A DNA stretch of 64,000 nucleotides from Actinoallomurus bryophytorum (GCF_006716425.1 NZ_VFOZ01000001.1:5828001-5892000); one strand, 5' to 3'; shown: positions 9,122 through 17,507, counted from the first letter of the stretch. Notes: generated from the letters alone by a model not told the origin. Program-made: numbers and translations.

Positions 9122-9825
9122 GCGAGCGAAACGAAGGAGCCGGTAAGCACACCACCCGGGTCCTCGTCGTCGACGACGAGCCGCAGATCGTCCGGGCGCT
9201 GCGCATCAACCTGCGCGCACGCGGCTACGAGGTGGACGCCGCCCCGGACGGCCGTACGGCCCTGGATCTGGCCGCCCGCCGCCACCCGGACGTGATCGTC
9301 CTGGACCTCGGCCTGCCCGATATGGAGGGCGCCGAGGTCATCAGGGGCCTGCGCGGCTGGACCAGCGTGCCGATCATCGTGCTGACCGCCCGGCACGCCT
9401 CGGAGGAGAAGGTCGAGACGCTCGACGTCGGCGCCGACGACTACGTGACCAAGCCGTTCGGCATGGACGAGCTCCTGGCCCGGCTGCGCGCGGCGGTACG
9501 CCGTGCGGCGCCGCCGGAGGAGGACGCCGTGGTCGTGACGGAGGAGTTCACCGTCGACCTGGCCGCGAAGAAGGCCTCCCGTGACGGCAAGGACGTACGC
9601 CTGACCCCGACGGAGTGGCACGTCCTGGAGGTCCTGGTCCGCAACGCCGGCCGCCTGGTGAGCCAGCAGCAGCTCCTGCGCGAGGTGTGGGGCCCGTCGT
9701 ACGCGAACGAGACCGGCTACCTGCGCGTGTACCTCGCCCAGCTACGCCGCAAGCTCGAAGCCGACCCGTCCCGCCCGCGCCACCTGATCACCGAACCGGG
9801 CATGGGGTACCGATTCGAACGCTGA
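9118..9825 (+). CDS. kdpE: KdpE response regulator, OmpR family (second copy)
   Basis: Partner of the second KdpD. The receiver has DD19-20, phospho-acceptor D63 in VIVLDLGLPD, LTARH and TKPFG. The winged helix is LTPTEWHVLEVLVRNAGRLVS, with the C-terminal GMGYRFER. The GTG start overlaps the kdpD stop (GTGA at 9118-9121). The N terminus is about 11 residues longer than that of the first KdpE (MSERNEGAGKHTTR). Unlike copy 1 it keeps the canonical LTAR motif. It may control either kdp or the KimA-like genes; a set of phased direct repeats that an OmpR-type regulator could bind lies at 11273-11323. Confidence 0.93.
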   Translation: MSERNEGAGKHTTRVLVVDDEPQIVRALRINLRARGYEVDAAPDGRTALDLAARRHPDVIVLDLGLPDMEGAEVIRGLRGWTSVPIIVLTARHASEEKVETLDVGADDYVTKPFGMDELLARLRAAVRRAAPPEEDAVVVTEEFTVDLAAKKASRDGKDVRLTPTEWHVLEVLVRNAGRLVSQQQLLREVWGPSYANETGYLRVYLAQLRRKLEADPSRPRHLITEPGMGYRFER

Positions 9826-9915
9826 GCGCGCGTCGCCGTGGACGGGCGTTCGTGAAATCACTGTGCCAGAACCGGATTCTGCGAGATGCTCCGATCGGCA
9901 GCGCGGAGGTTTCGC

Positions 9916-9948
9916 ATGGCACGTGAGGCCGCCGAGACGGCCCGATGA
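9916..9948 (+). CDS. Possible 10-aa leader peptide coupled to the downstream lipoprotein
   Basis: A short frame MAREAAETAR begins at an ATG that has the best Shine-Dalgarno in this gap (GGAGG at 9904-9908, 7 nt away). Its TGA overlaps the ATG of the beta-propeller lipoprotein as ATGA. The lipoprotein ATG has no good ribosome-binding site of its own, so translation may be coupled through this leader. No conservation evidence is available; it could be chance. Confidence 0.3.
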   Translation: MAREAAETAR

Positions 9949-11228
9949 TGATGCGTGGGGTGGGCGTGCGGAGATTCGCCGGCGGAGCGCTGGTGGCGAC
10001 GCTGGCCTTATCGGCGTGTAGTGGCGGGCCCCCCGAGCCGGCGCCGTCACCGCCCGACCGGGCCGGATGCCTGCGTGACGGTACGGCCCCCGCGCCGGTG
10101 CCGGGTGGTAAGGGTGCCGGCGCGATCCGGTGGTCGGTCGTACTGGACCGGTGCGGCCCGGCGGGCAGCGAGCTGCCGTTCGGCCACGACGAGGCGCCCT
10201 GGGGCTATGACTACGGCTGGAGCGCCACGGTCGCCGGCGGGCGCCTGATGCTGCTGCGCGATGGCGTGGTGAGCGCGTACTCGCTGCGTACGGGCCGGTC
10301 GCTGTGGCGGCGGACGCTTCTTCCCGCGCCGACCAAGGAGGCGCAGTGGGCTGAGATGTCCGCCTCGGCCGATGTCGTCACGGTCGAGCGGGGCGGCGAG
10401 GACTCGAGATACGTTTTCCTGGACGCACGGACCGGGTCGTCGTTGTGGAGCACCGACACCGGCGGCGAGGAGGCCGAGTTCCTCCTCGGCGGGCGGTATG
10501 TGATCAAGGCGGACGACGAGGCGATCGAGGGCCTCGCGCTGCGGACCGGACGCCGGCTGTGGCGGACCGCGGTGCCCGCCCCGGAGACCGCGGTGTCCGA
10601 CGGGAAGGTCGTCTATCTCAGTTCGGTCTTGTCAAAGAGTGATCGTCCGCCGGTCCAGCGCCGGATCGTCCGTGTCGACGCCGCCTCCGGGCGAAGGCTC
10701 GCGGACCTGCCGCTGCCCGGACCTCTTCGCGTCGACATGGACACCGCCCACGGAATGCTGGTGCTCGCCGTGCTCGGTGCCAGTACGGAGCCGGTGACCC
10801 CGATCGTCAAGACCATCGCTCTCCAGGCGTCGACCGGGCGCCTGCTGTGGGCGCGCAAGCACGACGTGGCGACCGGTCCCGGCCTGTTCGGGCAGATCGA
10901 CGAGAGCGCGGAGGCGTACACGGCGGTGGATCCCCGCACCGGCCGGAGCCTGTGGACCATCCCCCTCGGCGGTCACCGGCCGGTGATGGCGCGTCCGGAC
11001 TATCTGGTCACCCTCGAGACCGAACGCTCCGCGCCCGGCACCGGGTGGATCCGGGGCCTGGCGCCGCGCGGGCGATTCCTGTGGACCTCCCCGCCGCTGG
11101 CGCTCCCGGACTACCTCACCGGCACCCCGGAGACGCTGCTGGTGATCACGTGTGATCCCTGGAAGCCTCGCGAGAGGACCGGACTGTGTGCGGACCACAG
11201 GCTGACCGCGGTATCGCTCACCGAATGA
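9945..11228 (+). CDS. Secreted PQQ-like beta-propeller lipoprotein
   Basis: Predicted lipoprotein of 427 aa: basic N terminus, hydrophobic stretch and lipobox ALSAC with lipidated C25, then a Pro-rich linker. The mature part has repeated blades of the PQQ/quinoprotein-like type, with recurring tryptophan motifs such as LRTGRSLWRRT, ARTGSSLWSTD, LRTGRRLWRTA, ASTGRLLWARK and PRTGRSLWTIP. These propellers usually act as binding or scaffold domains outside the membrane; none of the enzymatic PQQ ligands can be asserted. Three consecutive ATGs (9945, 9948, 9951) are possible starts. It is codirectional with kdpE and the next permease but has no known role in K+ transport. Confidence 0.85.
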   Translation: MMMRGVGVRRFAGGALVATLALSACSGGPPEPAPSPPDRAGCLRDGTAPAPVPGGKGAGAIRWSVVLDRCGPAGSELPFGHDEAPWGYDYGWSATVAGGRLMLLRDGVVSAYSLRTGRSLWRRTLLPAPTKEAQWAEMSASADVVTVERGGEDSRYVFLDARTGSSLWSTDTGGEEAEFLLGGRYVIKADDEAIEGLALRTGRRLWRTAVPAPETAVSDGKVVYLSSVLSKSDRPPVQRRIVRVDAASGRRLADLPLPGPLRVDMDTAHGMLVLAVLGASTEPVTPIVKTIALQASTGRLLWARKHDVATGPGLFGQIDESAEAYTAVDPRTGRSLWTIPLGGHRPVMARPDYLVTLETERSAPGTGWIRGLAPRGRFLWTSPPLALPDYLTGTPETLLVITCDPWKPRERTGLCADHRLTAVSLTE

Positions 11229-11272
11229 CCGCGCTCGGGCCGAGCCCCTTGCCGCGCGTATCGAACGCGTGC

Positions 11273-11324
11273 GTTAGGGACGCGTTAAGAAGGCCGGGCG
11301 CGGCGTTAAGGGACCGTTAGGGAT
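11273..11324 (+). promoter_or_regulatory. Four phased GTTARGG direct repeats upstream of the KimA-like gene
   Basis: GTTAGGGAC at 11273, GTTAAGAAG at 11284, GTTAAGGGA at 11305 and GTTAGGGAT at 11316. Starts are spaced 11, 21 and 11 bp, so all four lie on one DNA face as two head-to-tail pairs. Direct repeats with an 11-bp period are the usual binding pattern of OmpR/PhoB-type regulators, the family of both KdpE proteins. Binding by KdpE is inference. Confidence 0.55.
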
Positions 11325-11350
11325 ACCTGTTCTGCCTGCGTCGGGGCTAT

Positions 11351-13345
11351 TTGCTGGCGACTGTGAAGCAAGCCGTCCTTCAGGCGCCCAAGCGTTTCCT
11401 CGTCGGCCGTCCCCTGCGGACCGGGCAGATGGGGGACACCCTCCTGCCCAAGAAACTCGCGTTGCCCGTCTTCTGCAGTGACCCGCTCTCGTCCGTGGCG
11501 TACGCGACGGAGGAGATCCTGCTCGCGCTCAGCCTCGGCGGGCTCGCGATGTTCTACCTGTCGTGGTGGGTGGGGGCGGCGACCGTGTTCCTGCTGCTCG
11601 TCGTCACCACCTCGTACCGGCAGACCTGCCACGCCTACCCCAACGGCGGCGGGGCGTACGCCGTGAGCCGTGCCAACCTCGGGGAGAACGCCTCGCTGGT
11701 CGCGGCGAGCGCGCTGCTCATCGACTACGTCATGACCGTCGCGGTCTCGGTCGCCGCCGGGGTCGCCAACATCATCTCCGCGCTCCCGTTCCTCGGCTCG
11801 CACGCGGTCGCCATCTCGATCGGGCTGATCGCGCTCGTCGCCGTGATGAACCTGCGCGGGGTCAAGGAGTCCGGCCGGGCCTTCGCGGTCCCGACGTACG
11901 GGTTCGTGGTGAGCGTCTTCCTCATGGTGCTCGTCGGCCTGTTCCGTACGCTTTCCGGGCACCCGCCGACCGCGGAGTCGGCGCACCTGACCGTGCACGC
12001 CACGCACAGTACGGCCGGGGCCGCCGTCGTGCTCCTGGGGCTGCGCGCCTTCGCCCAGGGCTGTACGGCGCTCACCGGCGTCGAGGCGGTCAGCAACGGC
12101 GTGCCCAACTTCAAGCGGCCCAAGAGCAGGAACGCCGCGACCACATTGACGATCATGGGGCTGCTCGCGGTGGGGATGTTCGCCGGGATCACCGCGCTCG
12201 CCTCCATCGCCCACGTGCACATCGCGGACAGCACGGCCCAGCTCGGCGGTGCCCCGGCCGGCTATGAGCAGAAGACCGTCATCGCCCAGCTCGGCACCGC
12301 GGTGTTCGGGCACGGGTCGGTGCTGTTCTTCCTGGTCCAGGCGTTCACGGCGGCGATCCTCGTGCTGGCGGCCAACACGGCGTTCAACGGCTTTCCGATC
12401 CTGGCCTCGATCCTGGGCGGGGACGGCTATCTGCCCCGGCAGTTCGCCCGGCGCGGCGACCGGCTCGTCTTCAGCAACGGGATCGTGATCCTCTCGCTGC
12501 TGGCCGGCGCGCTGGTCTGGGCGTTCGACGCGAGCACCACGCGGCTCATCCAGCTGTACATCATCGGGGTGTTCGTCTCGTTCACGCTGAGCCAGGCCGG
12601 GATGGTGCGGCACTGGGGGGAGGAGCTCCGCCGGCGGCCGGGTCAGGCGCCGGCGATCCACCGGTCTCGCGCGATCAACTTCGTCGGCGCGGTGCTGACC
12701 GCCCTTGTCCTGGTCATCGTGCTGGTCACCAAGTTCACGCACGGCGCCTGGATCGTCGTGGTCACCATGCCGGTGGTGTTCCTGATGATGAAGGCGATCC
12801 ACCGGCACTACCGGCGGGTCGCCGCCGAGCTCGCGGCGGGAGAGAACGGCGTGCCGCTGCCCAGCCGCATCCACGCCGTCGTCCTCGTCTCCAAGCTGCA
12901 CACCCCCACGCTCCGGGCGCTGGCGTTCGCGCGCGCCACCCGGCCGAGCACGATCATCGCCCTCTCCGTCGCGACGAGCGAGGAGGAGGCGTCGGCGTTG
13001 CAGCGGGAGTGGGGCGAACGCGACCTCCCGGTGCCGCTGAAGATCCTTGACTCGCCGTACCGCGACATCACCGGCCCGGTGCTCGACTACGTCGGCCGGA
13101 TCCGGATGAAGAGCCCGCGCGACGTGGTGTGCGTCTTCATCCCCGAGTACGTCGTGGGACGGTGGTGGGAGCACCTGCTGCACAACCAGAGCGCGTTCCG
13201 GCTGAAGGCGCGCCTGCTGTTCCGGCCCGGCGTGATGGTGACGAGCGTTCCCTGGCAGCTGGGGTCGGCCGAGGCGGCCCTGGCGCGGGGTTCGGAGGAC
13301 ACCTCGTTCGCGGCCCGCAGGCAGGTCCGTTCGGGTGCAGCTTGA
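11351..13345 (+). CDS. KimA/KUP-like potassium permease, copy 2 (APC superfamily)
   Basis: 664-aa permease with twelve predicted helices and a cytosolic C-terminal domain (~470-640), similar throughout to the permease at 20865-22901. Putative K+-site residues: D44 and Y51 in CSDPLSSVAYATEE, D125, Y126 and T129 in LIDYVMTV, T242 and E245 in LTGVEAVSNG. The C-terminal motif WWEHLLHNQSAFRLKARLLF and GVMVTSVPWQL is shared with copy 3. The TTG start at 11351 has GGGG a few bases upstream; GTG at 11363 would give an N terminus more like copy 3. Preceded by the phased repeats at 11273-11324. I infer K+ import from the ligand residues and surroundings; an amino-acid substrate cannot be excluded by sequence alone. 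Confidence 0.85.
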   Translation: MLATVKQAVLQAPKRFLVGRPLRTGQMGDTLLPKKLALPVFCSDPLSSVAYATEEILLALSLGGLAMFYLSWWVGAATVFLLLVVTTSYRQTCHAYPNGGGAYAVSRANLGENASLVAASALLIDYVMTVAVSVAAGVANIISALPFLGSHAVAISIGLIALVAVMNLRGVKESGRAFAVPTYGFVVSVFLMVLVGLFRTLSGHPPTAESAHLTVHATHSTAGAAVVLLGLRAFAQGCTALTGVEAVSNGVPNFKRPKSRNAATTLTIMGLLAVGMFAGITALASIAHVHIADSTAQLGGAPAGYEQKTVIAQLGTAVFGHGSVLFFLVQAFTAAILVLAANTAFNGFPILASILGGDGYLPRQFARRGDRLVFSNGIVILSLLAGALVWAFDASTTRLIQLYIIGVFVSFTLSQAGMVRHWGEELRRRPGQAPAIHRSRAINFVGAVLTALVLVIVLVTKFTHGAWIVVVTMPVVFLMMKAIHRHYRRVAAELAAGENGVPLPSRIHAVVLVSKLHTPTLRALAFARATRPSTIIALSVATSEEEASALQREWGERDLPVPLKILDSPYRDITGPVLDYVGRIRMKSPRDVVCVFIPEYVVGRWWEHLLHNQSAFRLKARLLFRPGVMVTSVPWQLGSAEAALARGSEDTSFAARRQVRSGAA

Positions 13346-13399
13346 TATCACCATTTCTGCCGGTTTGTTTCTCAGGCGGATGGCTTAGTCTTGCGAATC

Positions 13400-13801
13400 A
13401 TGGAAGAGGTGCCCGACACGAGCGGCGAGGGTTCGGGAGAACGCGGTCTGCGCGGGTTCATCCGCCGGCTGACGTCGAGTAAGGCCGAGCTCGAGGCCCA
13501 GGAACTCCAGAAGACCAGCGACTCGGAGGGCGCCACCCCCATCAAGGCATGCGCCGAGCGTCGGCGCGCCTGCGTAGCGGGTACGCTACGGACTGTGACA
13601 CTGCGCCCGCGTGGTGGCGCGCCGGCGCTCGAAGCCGAGCTCTATGACGGGTCCGACGTGATCGACCTCGTCTGGCTCGGGCGGCGCCGGATCGCCGGCA
13701 TCGAACCGGGTCGCCTGATGCGCGCCGAAGGACTCGTCAGCGTGCAGGACGGCCGCAAGGTCATGTTCAACCCGCGTTACGAGCTGCGGGGCGGCACGTG
13801 A
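13400..13801 (+). CDS. OB-fold nucleic-acid-binding protein
   Basis: 133-aa protein. The N-terminal third (RRLTSSKAELEAQELQKTSDSEG) looks helical and charged. The C-terminal ~75 residues form an OB-fold-like region (RRRACVAGTLRTVTLRP..., AELYDGSDVIDLVWLGRRRIAGIEPGRLMRAEG, GRKVMFNPRYEL), the pattern of small actinobacterial proteins found next to DUF3159 and trkA genes. ATG at 13400 chosen; a TTG three codons upstream is possible. The molecular function is not established; by fold it may bind RNA or single-stranded DNA. Confidence 0.8.
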   Translation: MEEVPDTSGEGSGERGLRGFIRRLTSSKAELEAQELQKTSDSEGATPIKACAERRRACVAGTLRTVTLRPRGGAPALEAELYDGSDVIDLVWLGRRRIAGIEPGRLMRAEGLVSVQDGRKVMFNPRYELRGGT

Positions 13802-13832
13802 TCGAGATCTCGGGCGCCCGCGAGGAGGTCAG

Positions 13833-14588
13833 GTGAACGACCCGACCCGGCCGGACTCCGCGCACGCCGGAGCCGCGGCGGAGACCGATGCGGACCAGGC
13901 CGCCGCCGAGACCGAGGCCGCCGCCGAGGCCGTCCCGGACAGGGCCGCCCACGACACCGTCGAGGAGGCGGTCCGCACACAGCTGACCAAGGCCCTCGGC
14001 GGTGCCCGCGGCGTGGTCGAGGCGGCCATTCCCACGATCGGCTTCACCGTCTCCTGGATCGTGACCAAGGAGCTGCGGCTGTCACTGGGGATCGGCGCCG
14101 GTCTCGCGCTGGTCCTGCTGGCCGTACGCCTGGCGCAGCGGTCCACCGTCCAGTTCGTGCTCAACAGCATCTTCGGGATCGGGATCGCGGCCCTGTTCGC
14201 GCTGCGCTCGGGCAAGGCCGAGGACGCCTTCCTGCCGGGCATCCTCTACAACGCCGGCTACGCCGCCGCGATGCTGGTCTCGATCGTGGTCCGCTGGCCG
14301 CTGGTCGGCTTCATCATCGGATCCGTGACCGGCGACCCGACCGCGTGGCACCGCGACCGCGAGATCGTACGCCTCTGCTCCCGGCTCACCTGGCTGCTGC
14401 TGATCCCATGCCTGGTGCGCGTCGCGGTCCAGTACCCGCTCTACCTGGCGGGTCACGTGGCGTGGCTGGGCGCCGCGAAGGTCGTCATGGGCTGGCCGCT
14501 TCAGGTCGCCGCCCTGGCCGCGATGGCCTGGCTGCTGGCCCGGGGCCGTACCCCCATGGACCGGAGCACTCCCGCACCCGGGGCGTGA
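13833..14588 (+). CDS. DUF3159 family membrane protein
   Basis: 251 aa, GTG start with GAGGAGG at 13822. The N-terminal ~45 residues are Ala/Glu-rich and probably disordered. Then come six hydrophobic segments (around VVEAAIPTIGFTVSWIV, LSLGIGAGLALVLLAV, VLNSIFGIGIAALFAL, AGYAAAMLVSIVVRWPLVGFIIGSV, LTWLLLIPCLVRVAVQYPLY and LQVAALAAMAWLLA). GSVTGDPTAWHRDREIVRLCSRLTW is family-typical. The protein sits in the conserved actinobacterial trkA/OB-fold neighbourhood. The function is unknown. Confidence 0.85.
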   Translation: MNDPTRPDSAHAGAAAETDADQAAAETEAAAEAVPDRAAHDTVEEAVRTQLTKALGGARGVVEAAIPTIGFTVSWIVTKELRLSLGIGAGLALVLLAVRLAQRSTVQFVLNSIFGIGIAALFALRSGKAEDAFLPGILYNAGYAAAMLVSIVVRWPLVGFIIGSVTGDPTAWHRDREIVRLCSRLTWLLLIPCLVRVAVQYPLYLAGHVAWLGAAKVVMGWPLQVAALAAMAWLLARGRTPMDRSTPAPGA

Positions 14589-14666
14589 CTGTCCGTAGTC
14601 AAAGGCGGGTATGAGACGGATCCGGACCATTTCGCTCTGGATCGTCACCTCATCGGGGACCGTCTC

Positions 14667-15263
14667 ATGCCTGGCAAGTACCACCTGCTCGCGGTCGTCG
14701 CCCTGGGCGGCGGCGCCACCGCGCTCGGCGCCTTCACGGCCGGAAAGACAATCCGGCAACCCGGCATGCCGGGTGGCGCCGTCATCAAGAGCGCCGAGGG
14801 CAAGACCGTCGGCTCACTACGCGTCGAGGACTCCGGCCGGCACAAGTCCAAGGTCACCGTCAGCGCCAAGGGCCTGCCGCCCGGCTACCACGGCTTCCAC
14901 TTCCACAAGAAGGGCGTCTGTGACGCGCGGTCGATCGACCCGAAGACGGGCAGCCCGTTCTACAGCGCGGGCCCGCACTTCGACCTGGGCTCGCACTCTC
15001 ACCCGAACCATTCGGGAGACCTGCCGGACCTCCTGATCGCCGCGGACGGCACCGGCCACGCGACGATCACCACCGACCGGTTCCAGCTGAGACAGCTCCT
15101 CGACGCCGACGGCAGCGCGATCATCATCCACGCCCTGCCGGACGACCAGGCCAACATCCCCAAGCGCTACCAGGCGAACGGCAAGCCCGGCCCGGACGCC
15201 GAGTCACACCGGACCGGCGACTCCGGCGCCCGCATCGCCTGCGGCGTGATCACCAAACGCTAG
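14667..15263 (+). CDS. sodC: Cu/Zn superoxide dismutase, exported
   Basis: Converts superoxide to H2O2 and O2 outside the cell membrane. The N terminus has a hydrophobic signal/anchor stretch (residues ~5-25) without a lipobox Cys. Metal ligands are recognisable: H78 and H80 in GFHFH, bridging H104 in AGPHFD, the zinc loop HSHPNHSGDLPD (110-121), and H155 in IIIHALPDD. The conserved disulfide pair is C85 (KKGVCD) and C192 (RIACGVI). 198 aa, ordinary for a bacterial SodC with leader. The ATG at 14667 has only a weak upstream GGGGAC. It stands alone in its strand block, followed by a noncoding stretch. Confidence 0.93.
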   Translation: MPGKYHLLAVVALGGGATALGAFTAGKTIRQPGMPGGAVIKSAEGKTVGSLRVEDSGRHKSKVTVSAKGLPPGYHGFHFHKKGVCDARSIDPKTGSPFYSAGPHFDLGSHSHPNHSGDLPDLLIAADGTGHATITTDRFQLRQLLDADGSAIIIHALPDDQANIPKRYQANGKPGPDAESHRTGDSGARIACGVITKR

Positions 15264-15557
15264 AGCCTGTCTCGAAGTCCCAAGTGGTCGCGGTTGCCCC
15301 TGATGAAGATCATTTCGTTTTGAGGTGAGCGGTGGCGGGGTGTGAGACGTAACGGGGCGGCGCCGGGTGCGGCGAGCCCGCAGTCGGCGACCATCGCGCG
15401 TGCGCCGGGAGCCGTCCCCCGCACCGCGCAGCGCCGCGTCCAGGGCCTGATGGACGCGCTCACCGCCGACACGCGCTTTCCAGGCCGGTGTCGCCGCGTC
15501 GATGGCTGTGAACGGCCGCCGTCCCCCGCCTGGAGGGTCGGCGCGGCGGGCGACCGC

Positions 15558-16037
15558 TCAGTGCGGCGCGCCGGAGGTCTCCAGGATCTTTCCCTTGTAC
15601 GAGCAGCCGTCATCGTCCAGGTGCTTCAGCTGGTAGGACTGGAGCCGGTCGATCTGGACCTGCGTCGCATGCCTGGCGAACCGGACGATGACCGTCTTGT
15701 GGTACCCGACCGTGACCGTCTTCGACATGGCGACCGGCGCGTGGCCGAACTGCGGCCAGCGGGCGGTGACCTGGGACTTGATGCTGATGTTGCCGGTGTT
15801 CTTCACGACGACCTCGGCGCTGACCGTGTAGTCGGTGCCCATTCCGGACGAACCGAGATCGTAGTCGCAGGTGCCGGTCAGCTTGGCCTTCGCCTCGGGT
15901 CCGCTGCTCGTGGCCGGCCCGGACGACGCGGTTCGCGGAGGCTCGGCGGCGCTGCTCTTCGCACCGCTGACGGTCGCGGCGCATCCGGTGAGCGTCAGGG
16001 TCGCGGCCGCCGCGGCGGCGATGAGGACGGTTCGCAT
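15558..16037 (-). CDS. Small lipoprotein of unknown function
   Basis: 159 aa with lipobox LTLTGCA (lipidated C19), a Ser/Pro/Ala linker, then a ~110-residue domain: LTGTCDYDLGSSG, YTVSAEVVVKNTGNISIKSQVTARWPQFG, KTVTVGYHKTVIVRF and KHLDDDGCSYKGKI. Two cysteines bracket the domain and could form a disulfide. The VVVKNTGN pattern resembles immunoglobulin-like additional domains (FxLYD/CARDB style) of secreted proteins. The start is fixed by GGGAGGA 7 nt upstream of the ATG; the frame continues upstream but without a leader. It is followed downstream by the SOD region and preceded by another small lipoprotein gene on the same strand. Confidence 0.75.
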   Translation of the reverse strand: MRTVLIAAAAAATLTLTGCAATVSGAKSSAAEPPRTASSGPATSSGPEAKAKLTGTCDYDLGSSGMGTDYTVSAEVVVKNTGNISIKSQVTARWPQFGHAPVAMSKTVTVGYHKTVIVRFARHATQVQIDRLQSYQLKHLDDDGCSYKGKILETSGAPH

Positions 16038-16190
16038 GGCGTTCCTCCCATTGAGGGACGGCGAGGGAGGGCAGGGCGGAGGAACGGGCCCGGCCGACCC
16101 TCGAAGGACAGGCCCGAGGTCATTCGGACCAGGCGTCCAGTAGAGCCCCATGGCCTCCGCCGGGAAATCCAGGAATTCGGGGGCACCCCC

Positions 16191-16526
16191 CTACTCGCCG
16201 ATCTTCTTGGAGAACAGCGTCACGACCGTGTCCGGCCGGACACGGCGGCCCGCCGGCGGGGTCTGCCGTACCACGACCCAGTTCCGATCCCAGATCAGCA
16301 GCCGGCCCTGACCGGTCGCGTCCTCCTCGCGCAGGTCGTAGAGCCCGGCGGCCTGCATCGTGTTCTGTGCGAGCTGGTGATTCTTGCCGACCACGGCCGG
16401 GACCTTGATCAGCCGCACAGACGTCTTCGGCGGCGCCGCCGGCGGAGCCGCCGGATTCGAAGGCGCTCCGGCGCCGCACCCGGTGAGGACGAGTGCCGCG
16501 ATGACGCCGCTGGTGATGGTGCGCAT
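16191..16526 (-). CDS. PASTA-domain lipoprotein
   Basis: 111 aa. Signal with lipobox LVLTGCG (C17), a Pro/Ala spacer, then one PASTA-like domain (VPAVVGKNHQLAQNTMQAAGL ... VVRQTPPAGRRVRPDTVVTLFSKK), the fold that binds muropeptides or beta-lactams in PknB-type kinases and PBPs. Start chosen at the ATG with upstream AGGGAA and a proper signal peptide. A free-standing single-PASTA lipoprotein is plausible as a cell-wall sensor, but no partner is visible here. Confidence 0.8.
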   Translation of the reverse strand: MRTITSGVIAALVLTGCGAGAPSNPAAPPAAPPKTSVRLIKVPAVVGKNHQLAQNTMQAAGLYDLREEDATGQGRLLIWDRNWVVVRQTPPAGRRVRPDTVVTLFSKKIGE

Positions 16527-16671
16527 GAGAGTTCCCTTCGCCGGTGAGGATGAGACGCGAAGCCGGGCCCTACGGGTTGACTGTGAGAGTGACCGGATGT
16601 GGCGCATCCGGCCGGGGTGTCTTGCGTCGAGCGCTCGCTGCGATCCCATCCGGGGCGACGGTGGAAAGGGC

Positions 16672-16705
16672 CAGGGCCGTCAGACCTGTTGGTCTGACGG
16701 CCCTG
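16672..16705 (-). terminator. 15-bp perfect hairpin after the ABC transporter operon
   Basis: CAGGGCCGTCAGACC (16672-16686) and its exact complement (16691-16705) flank a 4-nt loop TGTT, 17 nt past the permease stop. There is no U-tract, as is common for actinomycete terminators. It ends the minus-strand DrrA-DrrB operon. Confidence 0.75.
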
Positions 16706-16721
16706 TTCGGGGGGTTCATGG

Positions 16722-17507
16722 TCAGGCTTTGCCGAAGGTGTTCTTGGCCCAGAGGTAGGAGACGACGGCGATGCCGGCGCACCAAGCGGTGGCGATGGTG
16801 GCGCTGTTGCCGATCGGGGTGCCGAGCAGGAGGCCGCGGACGGTTTCCATGATCGGGGTGAAGGGCTGGTATTCGGCGAACCAGCGCAGGGCGGTGGGCA
16901 TGGAGTCGGTGGGGACGAAGCCGCTGCCGAGGAAGGGCAGCAGGATCAGGGGCATCGGGGCGTTGCTCGCGGCCTCGGGGCTCGAGGAGTTCAGGCCGAG
17001 GGCGACCGACAGCCAGGTGATGGCCACGACGAACAGGGTGAGCAGGGCGACGGCGGCCAGCCACTCGAGTGCGGTGGCGTTCGGGCGGAAGCCGATGGCC
17101 AGGGCGATGCCGACGAGGACGGCCATGCCGAGGAGCTGCTGGATGACGCTGCCGACGACATGGCCGGTGAGGACCGAGGCGCGGGAGATCCGCATGGTGC
17201 GGAAGCGGGCGATGATGCCTTCGGTCATGTCGGTGGCGACCATGACGGCGGTTCCGGTCGCGGCGGTGGCGGCGGCCATGAGCAGGATGCCGGGGACGAC
17301 GTAGTTGACGTAGGCGCCGCGTCCGCCGCCGGATCCGCCGCCGAGTCCGTTGCCGAGGGCGCCGCCGAAGACATAGACGAACAGGATCAGGAGGATGACG
17401 GGCGTGATGATGAGTTGGATGGTCATGGACGGGTAGCGGACCAGGCGTTTGAGCTGGCGCCGGATCATGGTGTTGGAGTCGCGGGCGGCGAGGGTGAGGG
17501 TGCTCAT
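16722..17507 (-). CDS. ABC-2 type permease, DrrB family
   Basis: Membrane half of a DrrAB-type exporter, 261 aa. Six hydrophobic segments are visible, beginning with MTIQLIITPVILLILFVYVFGG (~28-48), and the ABC-2/DrrB core NYVVPGILLMAAATAATGTAVMVATDMTEGIIARFRTMRISR. ATG overlaps the stop of the ATPase gene (ATGA), so the two are translationally coupled. The family exports drugs or lipids; the substrate cannot be read from sequence. Confidence 0.9.
   Translation of the reverse strand: MSTLTLAARDSNTMIRRQLKRLVRYPSMTIQLIITPVILLILFVYVFGGALGNGLGGGSGGGRGAYVNYVVPGILLMAAATAATGTAVMVATDMTEGIIARFRTMRISRASVLTGHVVGSVIQQLLGMAVLVGIALAIGFRPNATALEWLAAVALLTLFVVAITWLSVALGLNSSSPEAASNAPMPLILLPFLGSGFVPTDSMPTALRWFAEYQPFTPIMETVRGLLLGTPIGNSATIATAWCAGIAVVSYLWAKNTFGKA

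Noticed and set aside
11229-11350. ydaO-type c-di-AMP riboswitch before a KimA-like gene
   Set aside because: The gaps upstream of the KimA-like genes show none of the conserved riboswitch core; this gap is instead occupied by direct repeats.
15264-15340. Possible insertion-sequence end just after sodC (GAGCCTGTCTCGAAG)
   Set aside because: The first bases resemble IS termini of actinomycetes, but no matching inverted end, target duplication or transposase fragment could be identified.
15342-16547. Plus-strand frame of ~400 codons over the two small lipoproteins
   Set aside because: No family features and a low-complexity Arg/Gly composition; the minus strand shows two lipoboxes with good ribosome-binding sites.
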